DNA from: Micropterix aruncella
Lineage: Eukaryota > Arthropoda > Insecta > Lepidoptera > Micropterigidae
Assembly: GCA_944548615.1 (NCBI GenBank)
Contig: OX155976.1
Span: 9,583,330-9,647,329, forward strand
DNA: 64,000 nucleotides
Reading direction: 5' to 3'
The position numbers and the translations under genes were made by a program. The stretch's first letter is position 1. Every line of letters starts with the position of its first letter. Positions 11,010 to 35,429 of this stretch are shown piece after piece. The notes beneath the pieces are model-generated. The model ran no database searches. It saw only the letters and a program-made list of their open reading frames with translations, and was not told where the DNA came from.

Positions 11010-11627
11010 ATGCAGTGGCTTACCACCAGGGAGACGGGACAGGTTAGAACTCTCTGCCTCTTATATAGAATCTTCGCGAATGGCGTGCCGCTTTATCTTA
11101 CCGATAAGTTCACCGCGCTATCGGCGCACGGCCGTCCCCTGAGATCAGAGGGAAATAACCTGTTATCCATCCCTGGTCATAGAAGCGACTTTTTTTCGTA
11201 CTCCTTCTCCGTGGAAGCTGCACGACTCTGGAATGCGTTGCCGAATAATGTTAGCACAGCCCCCAGCATTTCCTCGTTCAAGGCCAGGCTCAAGGAGCAT
11301 ATAATCTTAAAACCATAAAATAACCAACCCTCCTCTTCCCCCCTCCTTTCTGCTTCCTTTTCCTTCCTTCCTCTCCTTCCTTTTCTCTGCGTCTTTATTT
11401 AATTTTGTTAATTTGATTTCCTTTTTTTATATCTTTTTCTTTTTCGTTTTCTGCCTGTTTCTTTTTTCTAATCACGTTAATTGTTAGTATTCTTTTATGT
11501 AGCCAACGTAACAAATTATATTATAAACTAAAGATATAGGTTAGCTGATAGACATTAACGCAAGGCAATAAGCTCGCCTTTTTTATTTTGAAATAAAGTT
11601 TTTATTATTATTATTATTATTATTAAA
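11010..11627 (+). pseudogene. LINE ORF2 C-terminus with intact 3' UTR and (ATT)n tail
   Basis: The open frame 11010-11318 reads TLCLLYRIFANGVPLYLTD, then RSEGNNLLSIPGHRSDFF, then SVEAARLWNALPNNV, then SSFKARLKEHIIL. These are the tail motifs of CR1/L2-group LINE ORF2. It is followed by a strongly C/T-rich 3' UTR (11325-11475), an AATAAAG signal at about 11594 and a terminal (ATT)n at 11605-11627. The copy is 5'-truncated with an undamaged 3' end, the expected product of target-primed reverse transcription. Confidence 0.8.
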
Positions 11628-11639
11628 TACCATTATTAT

Positions 11640-11830
11640 CAATAGGTATAAAAATGAATTTACCACTTGAAATCAGTAGCACCCGACGCTTCTGCGATGT
11701 TGCAACCGCCGTAAAGTCGGGGCGGTTACAAGTTCGTCGAAACGCCGGGTGCTACAAAATTCACGAGGTAGATTTGTTTTCAAACCCTAATATAATATCG
11801 ACCATCCGCGACAGTCCCTCGATTCCATAT
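11640..11830. mobile_element. Penelope terminal palindrome (solo inverted termini)
   Basis: Two inverted copies of the Penelope terminus meet here: GTAGCACCCGACG at about 11678 and CGCCGGGTGCTAC at about 11742, with GCGGTTACAAG-like arms between. The outer sequences (AATTTACCACTTGAA; TTCACGAGGTAGATT) match those flanking the 62-kb copy. No endonuclease region remains, so this is a deletion derivative made only of termini. Confidence 0.65.
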
Positions 11831-12039
11831 AAATATATAATTATATATTATATATTATACCTATTTATATACTTTTATATTTTGTTATTATACTACCTTG
11901 TTATTTATATTATGATATTATTTTAACAATATTATGTATATTCAGGCAAATTATTTCACGTAATGGCTAAAACATCAATTAAATTCATAATGAGGCTTTC
12001 CTATCCCTTTCCCCAAATCAACCTATTACGTGAAAACTG
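11831..12039. other. AT-rich DNA
   Basis: TATA-rich low-complexity DNA; nothing recognised. Confidence 0.5.
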
Positions 12040-12424
12040 TATTCAAATTTAAATTCAAATTCAAAATACTTTATTAAATCTATAATGTTACATATATTTT
12101 TAAATTCAAAGCCATCCTAACTAGGCCTCACCTGTACTAAGGTAGGCATAATATAAAAGAAGGTAGAGTGGTTTTCGTAACTTGCTGTATTGTTACCACA
12201 TTATTCTTGCGCTGTAAAAATATTTAATTCAAATCATCTCAAATATTTAATTAGAAGTCACACAGTATTAATAATTACACAGTAAAAATTATATTACAAA
12301 AATACAGATTAATTAGCAATAAAACTGTTTACAGATTTCAATAAAATTACTGAAATTACATTGAGCTACTTAATGAAACTAAAATACCAAAAATTTAGCT
12401 ACTGCTAATGGTGCTTCTAAACGG
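12040..12424 (-). mobile_element. LINE 3' UTR and tail fragment
   Basis: On the minus strand the sequence ends AATAAAGTATTTTGAATTTG followed by GAATTT repeats, a LINE-type tail. It is preceded by a CTTAGTACAGGTGAGGCCTAGTTAGG segment. Similar AACTAGGC-type segments occur at 42200, 47405 and 61395. Confidence 0.5.
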
Positions 12425-13535
12425 GCCACATTTTCGTTCTATATGTGGCTGCAGTGGACCCAAGCGGTAGTTGTTCAGGGCTATCAATTCGAGTTTTCCG
12501 AAATTCCTTCAGGGGTACCGCGAGGCTCCCACTTGACACAACTTCTTTTCCATCTTTACCTCAACGATATCCCCGATTGCATGCAACATTCTAATATAGA
12601 TAGAGCTGTCAACTACAACGGGCGAACCCATCACCTCAGGAAGGTTTAAAGATTGGTCGTTCTATCTCCCGTAAAGTGAACGCAGAAGACTTGGACCTAA
12701 CAGTCCACTGTCAAGCTCCGCCACATGCCCGTAAGAGGCCAACGCCGTATCCGCGAGATAACTAGGTATGTTACCTAGCGGGCTTACACTCACGCCCCTA
12801 CTTACAGTTGCGACCAGATTACTCCGGTCTCTCGAATGGTTACGAGTTCGAGGTAGCTTGAGCGGTCCTCTCCCTTACGAAGCGGTGAAATAGTGTAAAC
12901 CGAGCATATCTCGGACCACAGCATCTTTTGCCCGGCTGTTCACCCGGAATCGGGTAGCCGATGGTCGTTTCAAGAGCAGTCGCCGTAAGGTCAGCAACCA
13001 CCCTCGCTCTATAGGAAATAGTACTGCTTCCAGACTCCCCCGACTGTCAGTGAGAATGCACAATCGATTGGCTTACGCCGCACGGTGCGTAGACCGTCCA
13101 GGAGCGCCAGAAGATTGACTCCTAGGGGAAACTAGCCCAAAGGCCAGAGTCCTACTCTGGCTTATCCTTCATGCGTGGAGGCCGCCGGATGGGTATTGAC
13201 CCGTGAGTGTGACCAACCCTGAACAAATAGGTCTTCGTGGCCAACTCCAATATAATCATATATGCGGATGACACGAAGATTTTTAGTGATTCGATTAGAC
13301 TGCCTTAATTTGCAGGCGGATAACTGTCTCTTCGTTAACGTAAGCAAATGTCACATAATCACATACTCCTAAAATAATACTAAAATAACGTTAGACTACA
13401 ACTTGAATGGCGCTATAGTGGAAGAGAAGCAGCGGTGCGAGATCTTGGGAAAATGCTATTTGCTGAACACATCGATAATATTATTAGAAAAGCATATAAA
13501 TTACTAGGTTTTATTCAAGGGTATCATCGGTATTC
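12425..13535 (+). pseudogene. LINE reverse-transcriptase relic, split by a retroposon
   Basis: The RT finger/palm reads IPSGVPRGSHL..LLFHLYLNDIPDC...HSNI (12497-12598). It resumes after the insertion at 13249 with YADDTKIFSDSIRL (13259-13300), the catalytic YADD box. Then come a NVSKCHIITYS segment, a LNGAIVEEKQRCEILG segment and an AEHIDNIIRKAYKLLGFIQG segment to about 13525. The motif order is that of Jockey-group LINEs. Stops and frameshifts make it dead. The interruption (12599-13245) is a complete retroposon RP copy flanked by a 9-bp duplication. Confidence 0.8.
12599..13245 (-). mobile_element. Retroposon RP inside the LINE
   Basis: About 647 bp, flanked by TCTAATATA (12590-12598) and TCCAATATA (13246-13254), a 9-bp target duplication with one mismatch. 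Removing it restores the LINE frame from HSNI into IYADD. This gives reliable outer ends for the family. Confidence 0.85.
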
Positions 13536-13620
13536 AACAACCGCGATAGTCTTCGATTTTCATATTATTAGTTTAATTGTTGAAAATATTTAATTGGCCT
13601 CAAATTAGCATAACAAGTTT
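13536..13620 (+). mobile_element. Penelope terminus fragment
   Basis: AACAACCGCGATAGTCTTCG at 13537 is the outer end of the Penelope family (compare 3492 and 61961 inverted). Only this end is present. Confidence 0.6.
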
Positions 13621-14313
13621 TAAACACTGTAAGTTTTCTGAAAAAAAAATATGTTTTGAGTATTGAGTTTATTGGAGATGGCTCTGGGAGTAGGTATAAG
13701 ATTATCGTGGGGCCCTTTCTTTTCGTAGATTTCCTTTCGAAGATGCTATTAAATAGCGCGGTCGTTAGAACGGAAGCAAGGTCTGCCCTCGCCGTAACCG
13801 GGTGGTTGCGTTGCGTTTCGTTTCGTTCCCGTCTTAGATGTGGCGATCGGTTACATTAATCAGCGATGGAAGGAATCTCTCCCCCGAACTTTGCCAATAT
13901 ATTCCGCAGCGCGTACAACTTGGCCGCTGTACCCTCAATAAATTGCTAAAGGCAGAAGGCAGCTCGGGCGGCCGAAGCCGACTGTTGGGGGGCGGGAGGG
14001 GGATTGGAGAGTCGCCGTTGGGGGAAATGGGGGAGGGGGGAAGCTGTTCTCGTTAAATTTTAACTCTAAAAGCGGCAATTTGCTTTTATTAATTACCCAA
14101 GACGTCGCCCTTTGATACGAGCCTCTTTATATCGAAGGAATAGAACTAAGTACCTACAGAAAATGTCTAATATTAAATATGTTACCACTTAAAACCCCAG
14201 AATACCTACTAATACAAACTTATTACCACTTACTACTAATGATCGATTGGGAGGCTACTTTTTGGCATAAAACAAAAAAAAAACTACCAATATTTTATAA
14301 CTACCAATATTTA
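13621..14313. other. Intergenic DNA with a GC-rich, G-biased island
   Basis: 13745-14055 is GC-rich and ends in a G-rich run (13985-14045: GGGGGGCGGGAGGGGG and similar) that could form G-quadruplexes. No convincing gene. Confidence 0.4.
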
Positions 14314-14971
14314 CTCTTCGAGTAGCGGCATAATTTCATGGCAGACCGCGGCAATTTATTGGAATTTCTTGCAATATCACCGCGCTCGACAAAAAGTACT
14401 ATAACTATGGAACTCCTATAGCAATCATAAAAACAATAACTGTGCAATGATCGCATTGAAATTTCGTACATAGGATATTGAAATTTTCTTTTATAAACAA
14501 TTAGATATATGGATAAATATGAGAAAATAGAAAAAGTGAAAAAACTCGGCATTTCTAGCTTGTACTTATCTTACGGAAAAATACAGAACCCTATTTAGAA
14601 ATTGTAAATACTATCGTGATATTTATTAGATTCTTTAATAAAAATAATATTTCGTTTTGCTTATTAACATATAAAAATAATTAGACATTAGCTCAAAAAA
14701 CCAATAAAAATTTTGGTGATTCTCGAAACAAAATGATGACTTTGACTATAGAATTTTACCAGAAATATCTGCGGAATGAAGCTCAAAATTATTCTAGCGG
14801 CCGTCTATGTATCTATGGTAATAATGAAATATTCGGTATGGATTTTAAGATGCGTTCGAATTAGAAAATAATATTACTGTGCGCTCCGGGAGCAAGCGCC
14901 AATATTAGTCGTTACGTAGTCAACGGTGTTCTGATGTGCAACCAAAATTTGGTCGTTACGTAGACAAAGGG
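14314..14971 (-). mobile_element. piggyBac-like MITE M1, copy 3
   Basis: Full-length copy in reverse orientation: CTCTTCGAGTAGCGGC at the left and GTTACGTAGACAAAGGG at the right. The flanks are TTTA and TCAA, consistent with a decayed TTAA target duplication. Confidence 0.8.
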
Positions 14972-15248
14972 TCAACTTTACAAGTTTCAGAGAAATAAGA
15001 GGCAAGCTTTTTACTCTTCTAAATAATAACATAAAATCATCATAATACAACCTCTAATTCAGTCTCAGAATCAGCTATTACTTATTTTAGTAATTCATCA
15101 CACATTTTTTTTTTCAATGTAGTAAGTCCTTTAAATCTATTTTGTCATCAAAATGAAAACCTATACGATATTAGGTAATTAGGAACTACAATGTGCATCA
15201 TCATCGTCATCAAACTAACCTAGTCATCATATTTTCTACTACAGTAGG
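14972..15248. other. Unassigned DNA
   Basis: No family recognised. Confidence 0.5.
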
Positions 15249-16193
15249 GCGGTGTCGACTACAAAGGGCGAACCCGTCATCCCAGGTGCTGTATAACGAT
15301 TATGTTCTTTCAGTCGTAGGATGAGCGCAGAAGACTTGGGACGAAAAACAATCCATAACTAGCTACGCCACCTGCCCGTCAGAGCCCAACGCCTTACGGT
15401 ATAGCACCGAGAAAGGTACCCAGCGGGTAGCCTCGCTCTCTGACTACCAGTTTAAAAAAATATCTCCGTCCGAATTAATCTTCAGGAAACCTCCTGCCTC
15501 CTGACTGGTTACAGGATCGAGGCCGCTTGCGCGGTTCTCTTCCTTATGAAGCGGTGATTCGTGTCAACTGAATCTATCGCGGACCACGGCATCCTTTGCC
15601 CGGTTTATTCACCCAGGATCAGGGGGCCGAAATGTATATTCAAGAGCAGTTGCGATACGGTTAACAACCACCCCCGCTATAGGAAACATTACTGTTACCA
15701 GACTCCCCCGGCTGTTAGTCGGAGTAACCGGTCGAGAGATCGGAGTAATCTGGTCGCAATTGGAAGTAAGGGCGTGAGTGTAGGCCCGCCGGGTAACACT
15801 CCTGGCTATCTCGCGGTTAAGGCGTTGTCCTCTTACGGGCTTGTGGCGTAGCTAGACGGTGGACTGTTTTGTCCTCAAGTCTTCTGCGTTCACTCCAGGG
15901 GAAGTTTTAACGACTAATCGTTAAAACTTCCTGAGGAGAAGGGCTCGCCCGCTGTAGTCGACAACCCTAGTTGTTAGTCGGAGTGCACAATCGATTGGCT
16001 GATGCCGCACGGTGCGCAAACCGTCCAGGAGCGCGCGAATGTTGACTCCTAGAGCAGGCTGGCCAGCAGGCCAACGTCCTACCCTAGCTCTCCCTACTGC
16101 GTGGAGGTCGCCGGATGGGTGTTGACCCGTGAGTGACCAACCCTGAACGACAAAAGTCTTCGTAGCCAACTCCAACAAGGCACATTAGCTCCA
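15249..16193 (-). mobile_element. Retroposon RP, full-length copy interrupted by a second RP copy
   Basis: The outer element runs 15249-15725 and resumes at 15972, ending about 16193. At 15725 it is interrupted by a 246-bp RP piece in the opposite orientation. The interruption lies between two copies of TGTTAGTCGGAGT. The outer copy is diverged from the other RP copies by scattered substitutions and small indels. Confidence 0.85.
15726..15971 (+). mobile_element. Retroposon RP, 5'-truncated nested insertion with 13-bp target duplication
   Basis: It begins abruptly at AACCGGTCGAGAG and runs to the family end CGCCCGCTGTAGTCGACAAC, followed by CCTAGT. Direct repeats TGTTAGTCGGAGT at 15713-15725 and 15972-15984 flank it. 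Truncation at one end, an intact other end and a 13-bp duplication are the marks of target-primed reverse transcription. They fix the family's 5'-to-3' direction and show its 3' end has no poly(A). Confidence 0.85.
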
Positions 16194-17209
16194 AACTTTA
16201 TATTCTCAGAAGTGTTTCAATTTAACATTATAATATGTCAAAACATAGAAAAAAGTAAGATACGTGTATATTTTTGTTTCGCCAAAAAAAATTGGACTGA
16301 TAAACAGGTCGCTAAATTAGTCATTCCGGAACCATTTCTCACTTGTGAATTTCGACAAAACATTTAATGTTACAGACAATGTGAAACCTGGTACCTACTA
16401 TGAATAGTACCAGGTGAAGTGAACAATGAGAAACCTGGTACTATGGACTCATACCACATACCACACAAATACATTAGATTGTCCTTTGAAGCTTTTCTAT
16501 TTCAATCTTTTGACTTTCCATTTTTTTACTTTTTTTTAAATTTATTTATCCAAAACATAAATATACAATGTTGACATTAATAATACAGTATAGAAAAAGA
16601 GCAAATACTTAATCATTGTTTGCGAAGCAAAGAAAGTACAGATTTGATGGATTTTATCAGCTCCACTAGACGACAGTCTGTTCTGGAGTGATACCAGTCT
16701 TGTATTTGTTACATATTACACTTTTTTATAAATTTTTGGTTAAAAGGATGAAAATTTTTAGCAACATAATTAAGAAAATTTGAAGAAAAGACATTTAATG
16801 TTAGTTAGTAAAGCGGTAATAATAAAAGGATAAAATGAAAATTACCTACATAGGCATTAGAAGAAATAGATATATTTATATATAAATACACACTCATACA
16901 TATAAATATATATATACACATACACACACACACATACAAATATACAAAACGTATCTACATATATTCAATTTATACTTTATATATACGTACATAATAATAT
17001 ATAACTAAACAAAAATTTTAAATATTGTTTTTTTACTCTTCTAGGGTATTCATCTTTTTTGGGGAGTTGAAATACCACAGTTTTTGGGCAAAGATTGTAT
17101 GTAAAAATGTTGTATATATGTGGCCGGGATGGGGAGTTTGGAGGAGGAGGGGGTGGGGGGAAGGGGTTACACACACACAACAGATTTTAAAAAATCGTAT
17201 CAGCACTCT
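16194..17209. other. AT-rich intergenic DNA
   Basis: Contains a hairpin-forming CTGGTACCTACTATGAATAG with its complement (16388-16416) and a further CCTGGTAC at about 16434. TA/CA low complexity lies at 16875-16960 and a G-rich run at 17138-17166. No gene recognised. Confidence 0.5.
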
Positions 17210-17239
17210 GCATTATGCGGTAAGATTACCGCATAATGC
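17210..17239. repeat. Perfect 14-bp inverted repeat
   Basis: GCATTATGCGGTAA (17210-17223), GA spacer, then its exact reverse complement (17226-17239). A third partial TACCGCATAA follows at about 17262. Confidence 0.9.
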
Positions 17240-18140
17240 TAAGTTTGCTTAACTAACAAGTACCGCATAACTCTATATGCTAAGTTTATGATCATGCGAT
17301 TTAAATTGTAAGTAGTGGCTTAGCTCTGCACATTCAATTAAATTGAATATCAAGCCTTTCTCCATCAAAATTTGGTATATATCGTTATTTAACCAAAACC
17401 GTTAATTTAAATACGTTAGTTTAAATCGCGTTGCCTATGCCTATCACAGACGGTGACATTAAGCTCGTCGTTCGGTGAAAGTTAGTTGGCTGGTCGATGA
17501 GGTGAGGCGACGGTAGATATTCTGCCTTGGCACTTGGAAGAGACTTTGCTCGACGCGGAGGATACGAAATTAATAGATGAGGACGCTGATAGGTTCTCGC
17601 GTCGCGTCTACCCCGCCATAAATGAGAAATGTTAATCACGAGAAACCGTTACTTTGAGGAGGGAGCGGGGGGGGGGGGGGGGGGCTAGGAGGGGGGGGGG
17701 GGGGGGGGTTGCAAAAGATGGGGGACGCAAGTATCTGCCTGAAGGAAGGCGCGTACGTTAGATACCTGAAACTGATATACGATTAAAACGAACGTCATGT
17801 TGGTGAGCTTAAGGCGGAGGGTACCCTCGCATTTGCGAAATTGAAGACAGGTGTGACTCTCTGTTAACATGCGCTATAGCTACTTACGTGTCTGCGAGTC
17901 TGTTTGCTTATTTATTTAAATCCGCGATAGAATCTTTGCAAAACCTTTTACGCAAAACTAATTTACTCTTCTATAAAATGTTTAAAAAATATAAATTTAG
18001 AGAGATATTTTGTAAACTCAATAGCCGTGTCTCAGAGTGTATGTATGTGATATTATTTATATATGTATTATATAACTGATATTTAACCTTATCTGACTAT
18101 CTGACTATCTATTAATTTATTAATTTATTAATTTAATCTA
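17240..18140. other. Unassigned DNA with two G18 tracts
   Basis: 17420-17640 is of moderate GC with no recognised gene. 17667-17684 and 17691-17708 are each 18 consecutive G, separated by CTAGGA. A GTGTCTGCGAGTCTG at 17888-17902 belongs to the octamer family seen at 18715-19060. Confidence 0.6.
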
Positions 18141-18144
18141 TTAA

Positions 18145-18405
18145 CTCCTCGAGTAGCGGCATAATTTCATAGCAGACCGCAGTAATTTATTGGAATTTCT
18201 TGCAATATCGCCGCGCTCGACAAAAAGTACCATAACTATGGAACTACTATATAAATCATAAAAAGAATAACTGTGTAATAATCGCATTGAAATTTAGTAT
18301 TTAGAACATTAAAACATCATTTTGTAAAACAATTAGAAAATTATTAATAAAAATGAAAATCGGAAAACTGAAAAAAACTCGGCATTTCTAACTTCTGCTT
18401 GTCAG
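18145..18405 (-). mobile_element. piggyBac-like MITE M1, truncated copy 4
   Basis: TTAA at 18141-18144, then CTCCTCGAGTAGCGGC and 255 bp of M1. It is truncated near 18405 where RP-related sequence begins. Confidence 0.8.
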
Positions 18406-18672
18406 TTACCAGATTTAGCCACATTTCTCTGTCCCCTTGTCTGCTCGTAGTTTTGAATTCGATTGCGCGATCTCTAGCTGGTATAAGCGGTAATTCAACT
18501 TGAATTTATCGATGACCATGGCACCCTTTGCTCATCTTTCACACAGGATCGGGTGGCCAACGACCGTCTTCGAGGAGGCTACTTGAGAGGAGTAGAACCG
18601 TGAGTTGAGCCGTCCCAAGATAACGGGTAGCTCAAAGGGCCCAAGCTGCACGGAGCCGTTGGCTGCCATGGT
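18406..18672 (-). mobile_element. Diverged retroposon RP fragment
   Basis: Resembles the 40327-41003 subtype more than the others: shared GGATCGGGTGGCC-like, GAGGAGGCT and CGTGAGTTGA segments. The end GCACGGAGCCGTTGGCTGCC corresponds to 40980-41000. Confidence 0.6.
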
Positions 18673-18699
18673 CGGAGCGTTTATTTCCTTAGTGTTTTT

Positions 18700-19065
18700 T
18701 AATAAATCATGAGAAGTGTATACGTGTCTAGGTGTACCTATGCGTGTCTTCGAGTCTGCGAGTCTTCGTAACTTTGGGTCTGAGTATGCCTGTCTACTTG
18801 TCTGCATGTCTTTGTGGTGTCTCATATCTGCGAGTCTTAATGTCCAAGTGTCGGCGTAACTTCGTGTGTGCTTGTTTTCATGTCTGCGAGGCTGTGTGTC
18901 TACGTGTCTAAATATCTTCGTGTCTGCCAGTCTTCTTCCCGTCTACGTGCCGGCTTGACTTGTACGCTTATACGAGTCTATTTGTCGCGTGTTTGCGTGT
19001 CTTCGTGTCTGCGAGTCTGTAAGTCTGCGTATCTACGTGCCTTAGTGACAGTGAGTCTCATTGCT
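18700..19065. repeat. Degenerate octamer repeat (GTCTnCGn)
   Basis: GTCT recurs about every 8 bases for some 350 bp, as GTCTGCGA, GTCTTCGT, GTCTACGT and variants. It is not a simple microsatellite: spacing is often a multiple of 8 while the sequence is heavily mutated. Confidence 0.8.
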
Positions 19066-19929
19066 TATGGGAATAAAATATTTATTTGCAGCTGTCAATA
19101 CAAATATATTGTCAATACAAATCTATATTGTCATTCATAACATACAAAGACTGTGTAATTAAATTACAAACGCTGCAAATTAGAGGTATCCTCAGAATAT
19201 CGAATATCTTATAACCTGTTTATCAAAACATACACATAACGGTTACCAACATTTAAAAAAATCAAAACAATATATTTAAAATGAAATAAAACCATAATAG
19301 AAATAATCAACTTAAAATAATAATGATTAAAAATTATAAGCAAACGACAAAGCAATAAAAATAATCGAGTTAACAAGTCATTCAAATCAAGCAATCATTC
19401 AAAAAAAACTAAAAAGCTTTGGTTTTCTAAAATCTTCTTTTAATAACGTATTCTGGTAATGGTCCTTATATATACGAATTGATCTCGATCTCAATGCTAT
19501 TCCCAACCTATCCCAAAAAACAGTTCATTATCCTGTTTTGCATAGACAAAAACATTTAAAGTTAAATTTAGTCTCATTGTTAACAATCAGCCCCTTGTTA
19601 TTGCTAAGATTGTTTAGCAATCAGCGCCTTATTTTCTGGTTTTATTGTCCATGATGATAACTATGATGTCACACTCTGAAAGCCGGGTCAATAGGCCCGG
19701 CTCACGTGAAGCCTGCTCGACGGGCCTTGGACAAGGCTCGTCGACTGACCCACAGAATGCGCAAACGTCTGAGACCCACAGAATGCGCAATGAATATTTA
19801 TAGAGAAATCACGCGTCAACGGGGACTTAGTGAAACATCCGTAAATTTAATTTTATTTCCACGAATATTGTTTCAACTAAGAATTTTATTTTCTAAAAAA
19901 AGTGCTTTTAGGAGCTAACGATTGTTTAT
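19066..19929. other. Unassigned DNA
   Basis: A direct repeat GACCCACAGAATGCGCAA occurs at about 19746 and 19773. The open frame 19706-19918 has no recognisable domain and I do not call it. Confidence 0.5.
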
Positions 19930-20095
19930 AATAATTATAAATACAGTAGTTAACTTTTCGTAAAGGCAGTCGTATTTTTACAAGACTGCCTAGCAAAAAA
20001 TGAGTGTAATGTGTTTAAGGTTCATCTAAGTATGTTTCCGTTTAATTATTCTACCATAACTTCTAAACGCCTGAACTAATTTAAATGTTTGTACA
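19930..20095 (+). mobile_element. Repeat R4: right end followed directly by a left end
   Basis: 19930-19973 is the right end of R4 (AAATACAGTAG...GGCAGTCGTAT). Six bases later ACAAGACTGCCTAGCAAAAA begins a left end matching 60195. The two ends are head to tail. Confidence 0.6.
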
Positions 20096-20141
20096 CGGAA
20101 AAACATATTGAATTATATCATGAAATCCCTTGCATATTTAA

Positions 20142-20409
20142 CAAAACCTATACGTTAATATTGGTCCTATCGAGAAGTATGTTGATACTATCAAACATTT
20201 TTGGTTAAATTGTTTACTAACACTTCTTGTACCTATAGCTAATATATTGGACGAGTGCCTTGTCGCTCTTTCTGATGATGTGCGGAAACCAGGCTTCCAA
20301 ACTTACGTCGATTTATACCGCAGCGTACAAGAGAGTAGAGAAACACAAACGTTAGTATTTAACAATTTATTAACTATTTAATTAATTTTGCAGAGACGCT
20401 TACCAATGA
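20142..20409 (+). other. Coding-like ORF of 80 codons without ATG; possible exon pair
   Basis: From a stop at 20139 an open frame runs 20142-20383. It has protein-like composition, with a hydrophobic stretch (FWLNCLLTLLVPIANI) followed by a mixed charged segment (LDECLVALSDDVRKPGF...YVDLYRSVQESRE). A GTTAGT donor at 20351 and TTTTGCAG at 20386-20393 would splice into a short last piece ending TGA at 20407. That intron would be only 43 bp. An alternative acceptor is TGTACCTATAG at 20238. I do not recognise the protein. It could be a host exon or a relic of an unknown element. Confidence 0.35.
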
Positions 20410-21054
20410 GTGACGTGGTGTGATCGAGAGTGATTTTACATATGAAAAAATACGGTTTATAAAGCCAACATCTTGACGTTGAAAAGTACAGAATGACGCC
20501 AGGCTGTACATCCGTATATTGAAAGAAACGTTTGAAAAATGCTGAGCGCGAAAGACACGTTTATGAATTCTGATTAATTATGTTATAAATTAGGTCAGAC
20601 AGAATTCTTGCGAGAAATGTTTCCGTGTGAATTAATTGGTAGTCGCAAAATTATATATGTTGCTAACCGTTACAATTACTTAATATCACCAGATATATTT
20701 GTGGTAATTTTAAGAGTTCTTGCGGCTTATCTAATTTAAATTGCAAATAAAGTTTTGTAAGAAGTACAACTCTTTTGATAAATTTAACAAAATTAATTTA
20801 GTAAAGTAATTGTTTAAACTGATTAGAGATGATTTTACTAATAATATACGTAGAATATTTAAAAAAAAAATATTTTTTGCTAAATGAGTCCCTGTTGAAT
20901 TTACTTTAGTAAATATGTAAATTTTACTAATAACGGTAGTAAAGCTTACCAATATTTTCAGTAGTTTTCGCTAAATTAAGACATATTTTATTAAATAACA
21001 CACGTTGTTTAACTTTATTATATTTTACGATTCCTTATACTTGTTGGAATAAGT
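20410..21054. other. AT-rich DNA left of the satellite block
   Basis: Repeated TTTAGTAAA/TTTACTAAT motifs at 20790-20950; no gene recognised. Confidence 0.5.
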
Positions 21055-21064
21055 AATAAGTATA

Positions 21065-35275
<14,211 letters not shown>

Positions 35276-35429
35276 ATAAGGAATAAGTATACTTGTTTAA
35301 TTTTAACACATGCTTTTGTAATTAAATTAACAATATCTTTTTGGTAGTATTGATATTCTTGTTATGTAGCGATTTTTGTACATTTTACAAGAACATACGT
35401 TAACAATACAAAATGTATTTTAACAACTG

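Noticed and set aside
19706..19918. 70-codon basic frame
   Set aside because: Depends on a local direct repeat; no domain or conservation evidence.
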